Of a DNA stretch of 64,000 nt, positions 26,830 to 38,719 are shown one piece after another. This DNA comes from Straminergon stramineum (Eukaryota > Streptophyta > Bryopsida > Hypnales > Calliergonaceae): positions 38,118,547 through 38,182,546 of the forward strand of contig OY987263.1 in assembly GCA_963920665.1 (NCBI GenBank). The letters are read 5' to 3'. A program made the translations under genes and the position numbers. The notes beneath the pieces are model-generated. The model was not told where the DNA came from. It saw only the letters and a list, made by a program, of their open reading frames with translations, and did not search any database. Every line of letters starts with the position of its first letter. Within the stretch, counting starts at the first letter, position 1.

Positions 26830-29800
26830 ATGTCGGCTGGGATGTTGCCTGAAAATGGAGCCGATGTAGCTTCTTCTCTAGAGAAACGTCCCAGCGAGGA
26901 CAACCCTCGAGTCCCCATGGGCTCTTGGGCTCGACGCACGGGGTTCAAGGGCATGGAAAAGGGGTCGGGCAACAGCGGCGACATCGAAATCAACTTGACC
27001 GATGGAACGCACATCGCCAAGCCATCTGAGAAAGCACAGCCACCACCCTTACCCTTTGTGAGAGATACAACACCATCGGTTGTGAGGGATACTGCACGAC
27101 CCGTTGTGAGGGATGCAGCCTTTGTGAGAGATACTACACCACCTGCGGTGAGGGATACTGCACGCCCTGTTGTGAGAGATACGACTCCACCCGTGGTGAG
27201 GGATGCTGCCCGGCCCGTTGTGAGGGATACAACCCCACCCGTTGTCAAGGATACAGCACGACCCGTCCTTCGAGAGACAGCAGCTCCTGCTGTGATGAGA
27301 GATCTCGAGATGGGGAAAGTTGGGGTGCAAGGCAATGTGATGCCGAAGGAGGGTCATGAGATGCCGAAACCAGCAGTTGCAGCTGTTCGGGGTGTGGGAG
27401 CTCCTGGGCCATTTTATCCTGCCAAGACGGCGGCCAAGACGACGGCCGAGTCGGAGAATATGAGCAGAAACAGCAGCGGGGAAGTGCCGCAGAGAGCCGC
27501 CGTGCGTCCAGGACCGTTCTACCCACCGCCCAAAGGCCGATCGGCGGAGTCGGACATGAGTCTGAACAGCAGCGGACAGCTGAGGATCGAGCCGCTGCGG
27601 ATGTACAAGGACCAGGATGATGCCATGTCGGGGTCGCACGATGATGAGGATCACATGATGGGGAAGGAGTCTCACATGAAATATGAGCTCAGGGAGTCGC
27701 CGGGACTTGGTAAGCATGATTTCTGGCATTGAAACTCATTTGTTTACAGGAATTTGGTCTTTCTGTTTTTAGGTCTAGTCGCGCGGATTGCGTCGAGCTC
27801 CGAGCATTGATACTTTTTCACTTTGGAAGTGTCGAAAAAGGCTGCGTGAGAACATCGAACCTTCTTATTTATTTCGACGTATCCTCTGTAACATGACATT
27901 CTAGAATATCCGGTATGCGCTTCGGTCTAGATGACATTCTAGAATATCCGGTACACTTTGGAAGTATTAGCTACCGGGGTCCCCAGGTCTTGGTAAGCAT
28001 TCCTGTCACCGACATTTTTTTAGTTGAATTTGTTCGTTCTGTTTTTAGGTCTGGTCGCTCGAGCTTTTGAGAATTGATGCTTTATCACTTTAGAAGTGGA
28101 GAAGTGCTAGCAATAGATGAAAAGGGCTGCATGGGGACATCGAACATCTTTATTTCGACACATATATCGTAGGACATCTGGTGTTCTAGAAATGACATTT
28201 GAGAACATCCAGTATGAGCTTTGGGAATCTGCAGGCCTCCGTAAGCAGTACAGTCACCGACATTTTGTTTATGGGGATGGTAAACATTAATCCTCGTGGT
28301 CGTCGACATTTGTTTATTTGGATTTGTACACTTTCTGTTTTTAGGTCTGGTCACTCGGATTGCATCGAGCTCCGAGCATTGACAGTTTATCACTTTGGAA
28401 GTGGAAAAGAGTAAAGTGGTAGGCATTGATGAAAAGGGCTGCGTGAGAACATCTAACCTCTTTATTTCAACGTATCTTCTGGAAACATGATGTTCTCTAG
28501 TATATCCTGTATGACTTCGGGCGAAATGACATTCTAGATTATTCGTTACTCATCGGAAGTACGAGCTTTGAGAGTTCTGTAGGGCCTACTGAAGCACTAC
28601 TGTCACCGACATTTTGTTTCTGTGGATGGTAAGCATTCCTGTGGTCGAAGAAATTTGTTTATTTGAATTTGCCATTTGTGTTTTAATTTAGTTATGGTTA
28701 CTCGGATTGCATCGAGCTTCGAGCATTGATAGTTTTTTACTTCGGAAGTGGAAAAGTGGAAATTGGTAGCCATTGGTGAAAAGGGTTGCGTGAGAACATC
28801 AAACCTTTTTATTTCAACTTATCCTCTGTATAATGACATTCTAGAATATCCTGTATACTTCGGAAGCCTCCAGACTTTGGTAAGCAATCCTGTCTTGGGC
28901 ATCGGATTGCATCGAGCTTCCACCATTGATGCTTTTTCATTTTGAAGGTGTAAAAGGGTAAAGTGATAGCCATAGATGACAAGGACTACGTGAGAGCATC
29001 TAACCTCTTCATTGCAACGTATCCTCTGTTAATTGACATTCTAGAATATCTGGTATGAGCTTCGGGCCAACTGACATTCTAGAATATCCCGTACATTTCG
29101 AAAGTATAAGCTCCGGGAGTCTGCAGGCCTCCATAAGTGTTAGTGTCACCGACATTTTGTATACTTGACTGGCAAGTTTTCCAGTTGTCTAAGACATTTG
29201 TTTAGATGAATATGTCGTTTCAGTTTTTAGGTCTGGTCACTCGGATTGCATCGAGTTGCGAGTTTTGACACTTTTTATTTTGGAAGTGGAGAAGAGTTAA
29301 GTGCTAGCCATAGATGAATAGGGTTAGCGTGAGAGTACCTAATGTCTTTCTTATGACGTAGCCTCTGTACAATGACATTCTAGAATATTCGGTTCATCTT
29401 CGAACTATGAGCTTCGGGCCCAATGATATTCTGGAATATCCTGTACATGTCGGAAGTCTGCAGTTCTCCGTAAGCATCACTGTCACCGAAGTTTGCTTAT
29501 TAGAATTTTCCGTTTCAGTTGTTAGGTCTGATCATTCGGACGTGCGGTATCGAGCGTCGATTGTAGACACTAAAAAGGTGAACGATGCTTGGCAGTGGAA
29601 AACTGTGAAGTGCATAGCTATTGATGAAAAGGGCTGCCTGAGAACACATAATGTTCATTTGAAGTTTTCTCTTTCAGTTCTGTAGGTCCGATTTTCGGAT
29701 TGCATGGAGATTCCGATCAGATGCTTTAATTCATCGATGCTTGGAATTGGGAAATAGTAAATTGGTAGCCATAGATGCGAAGGGCAGCGTGAGAATAATA

Positions 29801-32800
29801 AATGCAGAACATTCCAACCTCTTTGTGACCTTTTCTTCCACGATATTCTAGAATCTCCTTGGTAAACTATCATTGACTACTGCAAACCTGTCACGCATTC
29901 AGACTATGCCACAATGAAATAGTTCGGACCCTAGGTGCTAAGATTAAAGAGGTTTGAGTGAACTTCGAAACGAGGAAAAAAATGGCCCATTGTAGCTGGG
30001 CTTTTAGGTTTCCTGTACAACTGGGTGTTAGGATCATCAGGATTGGGTTAGAAACAAGTTCAGTCCCTCTGCAATTAGTGGAAGTATTTCTTTTGTACTG
30101 GGCCACATTTCAGTCTTGACCAGGCTTGAGTCGGCTGAAGAATATGGAGTGGTGAATATGCCTGCACCTTATTAATATTTGCCGCTTTACCTTCACTTAA
30201 GTTGGGTGGATTCTTGAAAGGGAAGGTATGTTGGAAATGGATCTTTGAAGTGTTACTTTTCACATATATTGCCGCATGTGCGTCGGGTCTCGAAAGGGAC
30301 GTCAGTTTACTTTGTTGGTAAAGGATGTTATGCATCGCGATCCTGAGTTGCGATGCCTAAGAAGCAGTATCGCATTTGTTCCTTGTTTTTGTGTTGTTTT
30401 CTGACTTTGATTTTCTTTCCTTCTGTTTGTGCAGTTCCGTTGATATTCTACGCCTTTCAGCATTATTTATCCATAGTTGGGTCGATCATCCTGATTCCTC
30501 TCATTTTGGTACCTGCCATGGGTGGCACGCCTGTGAGTACCCTATCGATTTCCATTTCTTCAGACATTTTTTTTGTGCTTTCTGTGTACCAGTTGGTTGG
30601 GGAATTTTTGGGACTGATTTTTGTTGTATCGTTGGCAGGAGGACACAGCCAAAGTTGTGTCGAGCATGCTTATGGTATCAGGACTATCCACTCTTTTGCA
30701 TACGTCTTTTGGCTCAAGGTTGCCACTGATTCAGGGAGCGTCTTTTGTCTACCTCGCTCCGGCACTTGCCATCACCTTCTCCCCTGCCTTCGTAAACCAT
30801 TCCAAAGATGTAAGTGCTCAATCATATATATGGTGCGAGCTGCATTTGAGATTTGTGTTTGTGGACGTGTAATACTTCATTGAGAACGATCCCCCACCCA
30901 CCCGTTTGCCAATTGAAGTTATACCATTCCGGTCTGGAAAGGTAGAATCTGTATATATATATATATATCTCCAATGTGGGAAAGTGATGGTAGCACTAAA
31001 TAAGCGTCGTGCTGCCAACCGTGGTGACAGAGGTTCAAGATAACAATGAAGGAATTGCAAGGAGCCATAATCATTGGATCCGCGTTCCAAGCCTTTTTGG
31101 GATACAGTGGAATTATGTCCCTTCTTCTCAGGTACTTCAGATATTAACGGCCAGACTCCAAGTTGGCACTGATCGAGTGTTTTTCTGAAGTGCTTGCTGA
31201 GAGATTTGAGATGTTAGGTAGCATCAATCTATGCTCCGAAACCTTGGATAGGTGCACCACATGTCTGTCTCGCGTATGGCTGAAGTTATCCTAGATGGCC
31301 ATGAACAGTCGTATTGTATTTGGTGGTCGATGATATTAAGAGGTTTTCCGACCATTCCCAAGTGCAGGGTAATCAATCCAGTGGTCGTAGCACCGACAAT
31401 AACAGCTGTGGGACTCGCGTTTTATGCGTACGGATTCCCAGTCGTCGGCAGGTGCTTGGAGATTGGCGTTCCGCAGATTGTGTTACTGGTGCTCTTTGCT
31501 CTGGTGAGTTGGTGAGCTATATAATCCTTGCCACCCCTTTTTCCAATGCACCGTAATGCACCCTTTTATCCGTGATCATTTGCACGTCGGTGTAGTATTT
31601 CGAGTGTTTCGGAGTTCTGATTCCCTGCTCTTCAACATCCGAAATGTATCCTCTGGACAGAGACCGCATTTTAAACTCCAATAAATTGGTGAATCGAAAG
31701 ATTTTGAGGTCTCACTTCACCGAACGCAACTTGCTTTTGACTATTATCTTGTCCTGTGTGCAGTACCTGCGCAAAATCACTGTTTTCGGGCATCGGATTT
31801 TCCAAGTGTATGCTGTAAGTCTATCTTTATATGCAGATCTTTGGTTCCATTAGTACATCCCATTTCTCTAAGTGCTACTCGCACTTCTTCAATGACAACG
31901 AAATGCTCAGGTCCTCTTGTCTGTATATGGTACCAAATCTAAGGTCTTCAAATCGCACATGATAGATTAACACGCGCTAGGGCTCTCGACTCACGGAGTC
32001 GCGGTTAAACTTCCGAAGAAAAAATCTGGCCCTAAAGTACGACCGGATGAGATCCTATGCCCAAAGATACAGGCACTAGTAGAGTGATCTTTTTGACGTA
32101 GGTGATGTGGTAGGAGATTATGCAATGAAATTTCAGATTATGAGGGTGGAGATGGTGGAGATGATGAGATTATGAAGATTATGGAGGTTTTGGAGTATTG
32201 TGCAGTCTTATCAGCGAAGGCCGCGACTGACACTTTGGAAGATTCAATCTCTATACTTAAAGTGGTTTAGGATTTCAGGGTTTAGGGTTTAGCCCAGCCG
32301 GAAGAAGCAGAAATGCAAATTGAATTCCGGAGCTTTTTGTACATAGCATATATCGAGTGGGGATCAAAGCTGAGGATCCGAGACTTTGGCATCCAGGGCG
32401 ACCATCCCTGAATGTTCCCCAACTGACCTTGCACACTGAACCTTGCAGGTCCCGCTGGGTCTAGCTTTGACATGGGCATATGCCTTCTTGCTAACGGAGT
32501 CCAAAGTCTACACCTTCAAGGGATGCAGCTTAAGCCAACAAGGGAACACAACGCTGACTCCAGCATGTCAGCAGCACATGTCCACCATGCTGAGCTGCCG
32601 AACTGACGTCTCCAACGCGCTGTCGTCGTCAGCGTGGTTCCGGATCCCATATCCATTTCAATGGGGGATTCCAACGTTCAGTTGGGAAACCGCAGTGGTG
32701 ATGATGGTGGCATCGGTCATTGCCTCTGTTGATTCGGTCAGTAATATATAGTACTCCTTGCCTTGTCCGTTTTTCAAGTTCTGCCGTCTGAATTTGTTGT

Positions 32801-34318
32801 CATCAGCGAAGCACATTTGGATTGACTAGTGCTTAGCAGGTGAACTATTGTTGATGAAATCTGTGTCCCTGAACACTTAAGTCGTGTTATTAAATTAGGG
32901 TGGGCGATTACCTTTGCAGGTGGGTGCGTACCATGCGGCATCGCTTCTGGTGGCGTCACGAGCTCCTCCTCCTGGGGTGGTGAGTCGGAGTATAGGATTG
33001 GAGGGTTTGACGGGCATATTAGCAGGCTTCTGGGGTACTGGCTCTGGTGCTAGCACTTTGACAGAGAACGTGCACACTATTGCCGTGACGAAGATGGGAA
33101 GTCGTCGTGCCGTGGAATTGGGTGCTTTGATCCTGATTCTTCTGTCAGTTGTTGGTAAGCGTTTTCATGCAGTTCGCTGGGAGTTCGTTTGTAAGATAGA
33201 ATCGCAGGTGCAAAGTTTTGATTTTGGTGATTGCGATCCAATCTTCCGGGGCCCGAATGTATTTATTTCAATCTTTCGAATGTGCAATCGTTTTCCATAG
33301 CGAATACTTGTGCATATTGTTACTTTGGCTTGTGTTCAACCCTCCAGAGTCGGAGATGCTTGTTTTGGGTGATCAGGGAGTAGACTACTGGTTATTTACG
33401 GTGCAAATTACTGGTGTCCAGCAGAGAAGGGTGTAGATATTGCTATTGTACAGATACACTCTGAACGCTACAGGGATAGAACTCAACTGTCCAGATAATT
33501 GATCTAAATGTAACCTCATAAAGCCAATCAATACTTTTGTAGCGGACACTAAATCATTATTGAGTTCGTTCTTCGTCGGGTGTGCCAAGATCCCCAGTGG
33601 CAGGAGTCATCCTAAATTCGAAATGATTGGCCTTGAAACTGGAGGTCGAGGATCGGAATTGCCATGCCATCATACATGACGTCTTTATTGATGCAATTTG
33701 CAGGTAAAATTTCTGGATTTATAGCTCAAATACCACTGGTGATAGTGGCAGCGCTTCTGGTGTTCATGTGGACGATGCTGGCTGCTATGGGATTATCCAA
33801 CTTGCGTTACAGCGAAACAGGCAGCTCCCGAAATGTGTTGATAGTGGGTTTGTCCTTGTTCTTGTCACTTTCTGTACCATCCTACTTCCAGCAGTATGGT
33901 AGTGATTCAAGGTTGCCCAGCTATTTCCAACCTTACGACGTTGCTGCACACGGCCCGTTCCATACCGGTTCCCATAAAGTAAGCTTCCACTGTCTGTCGT
34001 TAGCCTCATAGTTTCCATAAGTAACGGGTGAGCTTGGTTGCTGATGTGATTTTTTCGGATGTGTTTAATGACAAAGGTCTCGTTGTGTTGTGGCAGGCCA
34101 ACTTTGCCCTAAACACCATCTTCTCCCTTCACATGGTGATTGCATTTTTGGTGGCATTTGTGTTGGATAACACGGTGCCAGGCAGCCGGCAGGAACGTGG
34201 GCTATACGTTTGGAGCACAGGAAGGACGGCTCGAAATGAGCCTGCCGTGGTGAAAGATTATGGACTGCCATTCGGATTGAGCAGATTCTTTCTGTGGGTC
34301 CGGTGGGTCGGCTTGTAG
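26830..34318 (+). CDS. NAT12: NAT12-type nucleobase-ascorbate transporter, ten exons
   Basis: Exons read: 26830-27709, 30435-30532, 30639-30809, 31031-31131, 31368-31503, 31764-31814, 32449-32736, 32920-33154, 33704-33978, 34097-34318. All junctions are GT-AG and phases agree, giving 818 residues with stop TAG. Residues 1 to about 290 are hydrophilic and hold GSWARRTGF (31-39), a motif of plant NAT11/NAT12 N termini, a VRDT-type repeat (76-157) and two GPFYP motifs. From YELRESPGL onward the UraA/xanthine-uracil permease core matches plant NAT12 as I remember it: FYAFQHYLS, HTSFGSRLPLIQG, NPVVVAPTITAVGL, the NAT signature ENVHTIAVTK (about 624-633), GLSNLRYSETGSSRN, LDNTVPGSRQERG, ending RFFLWVRWVGL. 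The family are multi-span membrane carriers of purines, uracil or ascorbate; the substrate of NAT12 is not settled. It is longer than the roughly 700-residue Arabidopsis protein because of the N-terminal repeat. Start: first ATG after an in-frame TGA. Confidence 0.93.
27055..27300 (+). repeat. In-frame 24-bp repeat encoding VRDTTPPV-type octapeptides
   Basis: Within exon 1 of the transporter about ten successive units of eight residues alternate VRDTTPPV and VRDTARPV with variants, ending in LRETAAPA. The unit is alternately basic, acidic and proline-rich and sits in the cytosol-facing N-terminal region predicted to be disordered. One unit is shortened to VRDAA, so unit number is likely to vary between alleles. 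The same repeat keeps an opposite-strand frame open, which is an artefact. Confidence 0.85.
27740..29860 (+). repeat. Degenerate tandem array filling NAT12 intron 1
   Basis: About eight units of variable length (roughly 160-345 bp) are recognised by GGTCTGGTCACTCGGATTGC or variants at about 27771, 28047, 28344, 28689, 28900, 29230, 29524 and 29686. Each unit also carries GACATTCTAGAATATCC, a GAAAAGGGCTGCGTGAGAAC segment and TCACCGACATTTTGTTT. Several units begin with TGGTAAGCAT, the same words as the real exon 1 donor at 27710, so the array looks like duplications of the exon 1-intron 1 junction. Related units occur again at 46925-47860 in the second gene copy. Confidence 0.8.
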
Positions 34319-37300
34319 AACTCCCGGTTTGTAGGCATCCGACTGCACTCGTGAAATGTCACAGCATGTGAACACCACGAGTTCCAGTATGAGAGTTGTG
34401 GGTTGCAGTTTGTGGAAGAAGCTCGAGTACTGGGTAGCAGATACGTTTATTTTTTCCCACCTGTACTTACGAATCGAAGAGAGACTAGGCTTCAAAGAGT
34501 GGAGGATGGCCTCCTTTGTAAATCATCAACCTCGGTGACCGGTTGCGTTGTCATTCGACTTGGCCAGCTTCACTTGAAATCAAATTTAATAATTATGCAC
34601 TTTGTGTAAGCTTTGTGTCTGAGCTTTCATTTATACCAATTTCCGTGTTGGATTCCCAACTCCTTGAAGCACTTCTGTGGTTTGTGAATGAATTATTCGT
34701 CATTTAAGATTGTTATCCTATTTTTATGTCATTTTCATTTGGAATGTGAAAAGAACTTACGAATTGCGATGGATCAAGTCCTTACAGCTCTAGTCTGCAT
34801 ATCAATCTAAAGCTCCTTGGCATGGCGATATCTCTATTGACCGTTCCTGTGGTGCTAATTATTTGTCAGCATACTCAAGTAAATCTTTCCAGAAGGAATC
34901 GTTTGCAAGGGCCGGATTCAAAAATAATCCGACTGGCTTAATCGATTGAGATGAAATGATACCTCGAGTTGGCTTATGGATCTCCAAGACTCTTAAGGTA
35001 GTCTGCTCTTGAAGCATCCCTTTTAGGGCTGGTCGGCCTTTTGATGGATTTCAGGTGCACAGAAGTATTTTCCCTTACAAAGAGGAACTGATGTGGAATC
35101 TTACACAAGTGGTTTCATATTTGTTCAGAGCATTTATGAATTACTTATGAATTTCCAAAGAATCCTAGCTTAGGCACCTATCCCTAGTCATAGGTAGAGT
35201 CAGAATAAAGATATGCTTTATCAAAATCAAGCACTAAGACTTGTAAAAAGTAACACACATGGTTCCAAAATGTGACCATTACAAAATTTGATTAAATCCT
35301 AGATTTATTAGCACTTGTAAGAAGGGTCAATTTGAAAAATTCCATGGACACCTATCTAGTGTCCACTTAATTCGAAATGAACCCACCTTGTTTCTTATGA
35401 TATTGTCATTGGCAAAGTATGAACCATCATTTAACAAATCTTATTATGCTCTCACATTGTCCACAATCCACTCGATGGCCATTACTTATCCATTTCAAAA
35501 TTGCAACTTGTCCATTTCAGAGCTTGTGGGGACAGTTTGAAGAAGACGGTTGCAATAACAACATACTACTAGAGAGCACTTGCCCTATCCTCAAGATAAA
35601 TAACACAAAATTGGTTTTAGAGGGCACAAACCAACCTTACACGATGAGGAGGCCCAACATTGGACATGCGAGAGCATATGCCTTCCAACCAAGAGAGCTA
35701 ATTTATGATCCATTTATTTTTGTTTGTATGACAAATTCTCATGAATTGAAGCTCCACAAAGCAAACTTGTAGGTTGGCATTTTTTGAAGGGCTTGCTCAT
35801 TTTTTGAGTGTTGCAAAGGCTTGAGTTGGCTTTCCCGGTAGCTAAGGGCCTTGGAGTAGAGTTTGTGGTGTTGCCTCTAGAGGAAGAGTGTAGATGGTTT
35901 GACACTAACCCTAGACAACAACTAAGTATATTTGGACAAAAATCAAACTAAAACTAGGTGGACAAAAACCAATTTTTGAGATAACCTTGAAAGAATGAGA
36001 CTTATCACTATGGTACTTTGCTAAAAATTATCCAATTTAAGAACCAATAGGAACATTCTTCAATTTTGAGTAATATTAAAAGTCTTCCATCAACCACTTT
36101 TAGTTTCAACATCCTTCTAGGATTACATATATAATTCATATGCATTTGAGAATGTGAAAAGGTTATCATAACCTATGTCATTATGGGACAATTTATGTAA
36201 GAGGCCTCAAATGTTAGATTTACAACATTGAAACCAAATATATCATGATTCCTTAGATCCCTTAATTATATTATAATTTCTAAATCATATATTTAATTTC
36301 CATAATTGTACAAAGGTTGTTCAAGGTCAAATTTCATGCTTTTATTTCTCATTTATTCTACTATAATTTAAAAGATTAGTTTGAAATTTTATGAAGCTAA
36401 AGCTTTCAACAAAACTGTGTAGTTGACAAATGAGGGCTACTTTAGACAATGACCCAAGAATCAAACATTCTTATTGGTCAAGAGTAAATCTTGGCTCAAC
36501 TTCCCTTTAAACAAGGTTCCAAGCCCAAGAGACTTGAGATCTCACATGGCTCTTCTATGATATGGAAAATGGAATGAGAATGTTGGCCCAATGCCCCAAA
36601 CAAAATCCCATTAAAATGGCCCAATTTTTTTGGCCTTGTCCTAAGAGCTTTGGCTCCTCTTGTGGCATCTTCAACTTCCTTCTTATTTTTTCTTCCTTTG
36701 GTTCTTTCCATGTATTCACCTTGTTCAATTTGTTTCAATTTTAAGTTAGTTTGCTTTTGTTATGCAAAATGGAAAAGACACTTGAATGAAGATGCAATTT
36801 CCTTGAAGATTTTGAATTTAGCAAAGATGAAAGCCTCAAAGTGTTGCTAAGTTATCAAATGTTCAACCTTTTTCAATTTAAATGTAAGAAGTCTAGGGAT
36901 TTAAAGGTTCTATCCTCTACACAAGGAAAAAATGGCTTTTGCATGAGGATTTTCATTTTTTCACTTGTGAAGAAATGGATGACAAGTTCATTAAAAATGT
37001 TGTAGAAAAATGGAAGTGAATGCATTGTTTGCAATTGCTCCTTGTCCCATATAGACATCACACTTTAAATTTTATTGTAACTATCATATTATTTATTTTA
37101 GGTTTAGATTTAAAATTAGGGTTTTGGTTTTGAAAGAAGTCTCGAAGTTCCAACATTAGTCAAGATATTTGCAGTCTTCTTCAACCTCTACTCTTGGCAA
37201 TTGGAAGGATTGAAGTTAACTATAATATACAAACATGCATTTATAAATATGTTTTTTCATTCTATGTTTTTTTCTTTGTACTTAGCATTTAATTGATACC

Positions 37301-38719
37301 TCTCAAGGCATTAATCAAATATTAAAAATGTTCAATGTTTATGTTTATTCATGTTTTTTGTTCGACGATGAAAATAAGAACTAAATTGTCAATCCAACTT
37401 GAATATATTGTTCTTGTGAAATATATCTAGGATATGAGCAATGGATTGATTAACCATACATTGGTGAATTGACCTTTTTATTTCTTAACCTTAATTTGAA
37501 TTTCTGCAAATTTTTGCTTAAATTTTTGTTCAAATGTAATATTTTCTACAATTTCATCAAATTGGTTAGAAAGAAAGTATATCTTTTAGAGATTCTAATG
37601 TTATTTGGATAAATTACAAGTTATTCAAATAAAACTATTATACTTAGTTCAACTTTGGTACAAAACAACCCAAAGACAATTGCTTTAGTAGAGAGGATGG
37701 ATGATCACATGGCAACTTTCATTGGCAAGTTGTTACCACGATGTGATATTCCAGTGTCAAAGATGGATTGAAACTAGGAAATTCCATAATCACTCTAAAG
37801 GCTCTTTGTTTGTTGTATTTTCTATTCAACCATTATATGAAAGTTTGAAATTTGTATGAATAGCATTAGAGAAAATCTGGATTCTTTAGAGGATTGAGAT
37901 ATATCATTCAAATGTGCAAATATCAGAAATTTTTAAAATTTTTAAAATAGTAATATGAAATGGCACTCACTTTGAGGCAATTCACATTCATTGTACATGA
38001 TTTTAATTAAATTTTGAATCAATTTTTTTTTTCCATTTGCACTTTTTGTTGTATTTGTACATCTACCTAGCAAAGAAATGGCCTTTCAGAGAGTCCAAAT
38101 TTTCTCTAATGTCAACTACTTGGGAATGAAATAAATAATTCACTTCTTTGAAAGAAAAGTAGAATTGTATTTAGGACAATTCATTAGAATACTCTAAAAA
38201 GTAGAACATGAAACAAAATAAGTCAAAGAGCTAAGTAAAGGTTTAAAATACAAGTAGACTTGGTGGTTCAAGTTATGGTTTGAGAAGCATAAAAATAATT
38301 GTGATGCATAGGAATATTAGGGATTTTGTGACATATTAGTTACAAAGCTTAACCACCTTGCCTTTACACAATGGCTCATGGGGCACATGCCAAGGCCTCT
38401 TGTGAGGTCATTAATGAGGTGACTAGTGAGCCAAAACCAATCTAAAGTGGCCTTCATATTCAATCTTTTGAGTTTGAATCAATTGAAGATAGAGGCTTAC
38501 TTTGGAAGTGTATATTCATTTATAATAATTTCTAAAACATTTATTTTAGGGTATATGTACAAAGATTGATCAAGGTCAAATTTGATGCTCTCATATTTTA
38601 TCAATAATATTAGAGGATTAGACTAAAATTGTAAAAAATTGAAGCTATAAGCAAAACCATGCAAATGCAAATGAATCTTCAGTAATGATTTAATATTGAT
38701 CATCTACATGAGTAGATCA
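34319..38719. other. 3' flank of NAT12 then AT-rich intergenic stretch
   Basis: The first few hundred bases after the stop are still balanced in composition and likely include the 3' untranslated region. From about 35 kb the sequence becomes AT-rich. A 117-codon open frame at 35419-35772 and shorter ones near 36.5-36.8 kb have no recognisable domain. No clear repeats with defined ends. Confidence 0.45.

Noticed and set aside
26409..27335. 308-codon minus-strand open frame overlapping NAT12 exon 1
   Set aside because: Its repetitive SLTTGR text is the complement of the VRDT repeat; the plus-strand frame continues into a spliced, family-matching transporter, so this is a shadow.
30353..30883. 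176-codon plus-strand open frame in the NAT12 region
   Set aside because: It reads through the end of intron 1, exon 2 and intron 2 and is in the wrong frame over exon 3. The identical frame at 48439-48969 is its copy in the pseudogene.
35419..35772. 117-codon open frame downstream of NAT12
   Set aside because: No recognisable domain and no conserved-looking start; flanks are featureless AT-rich sequence.
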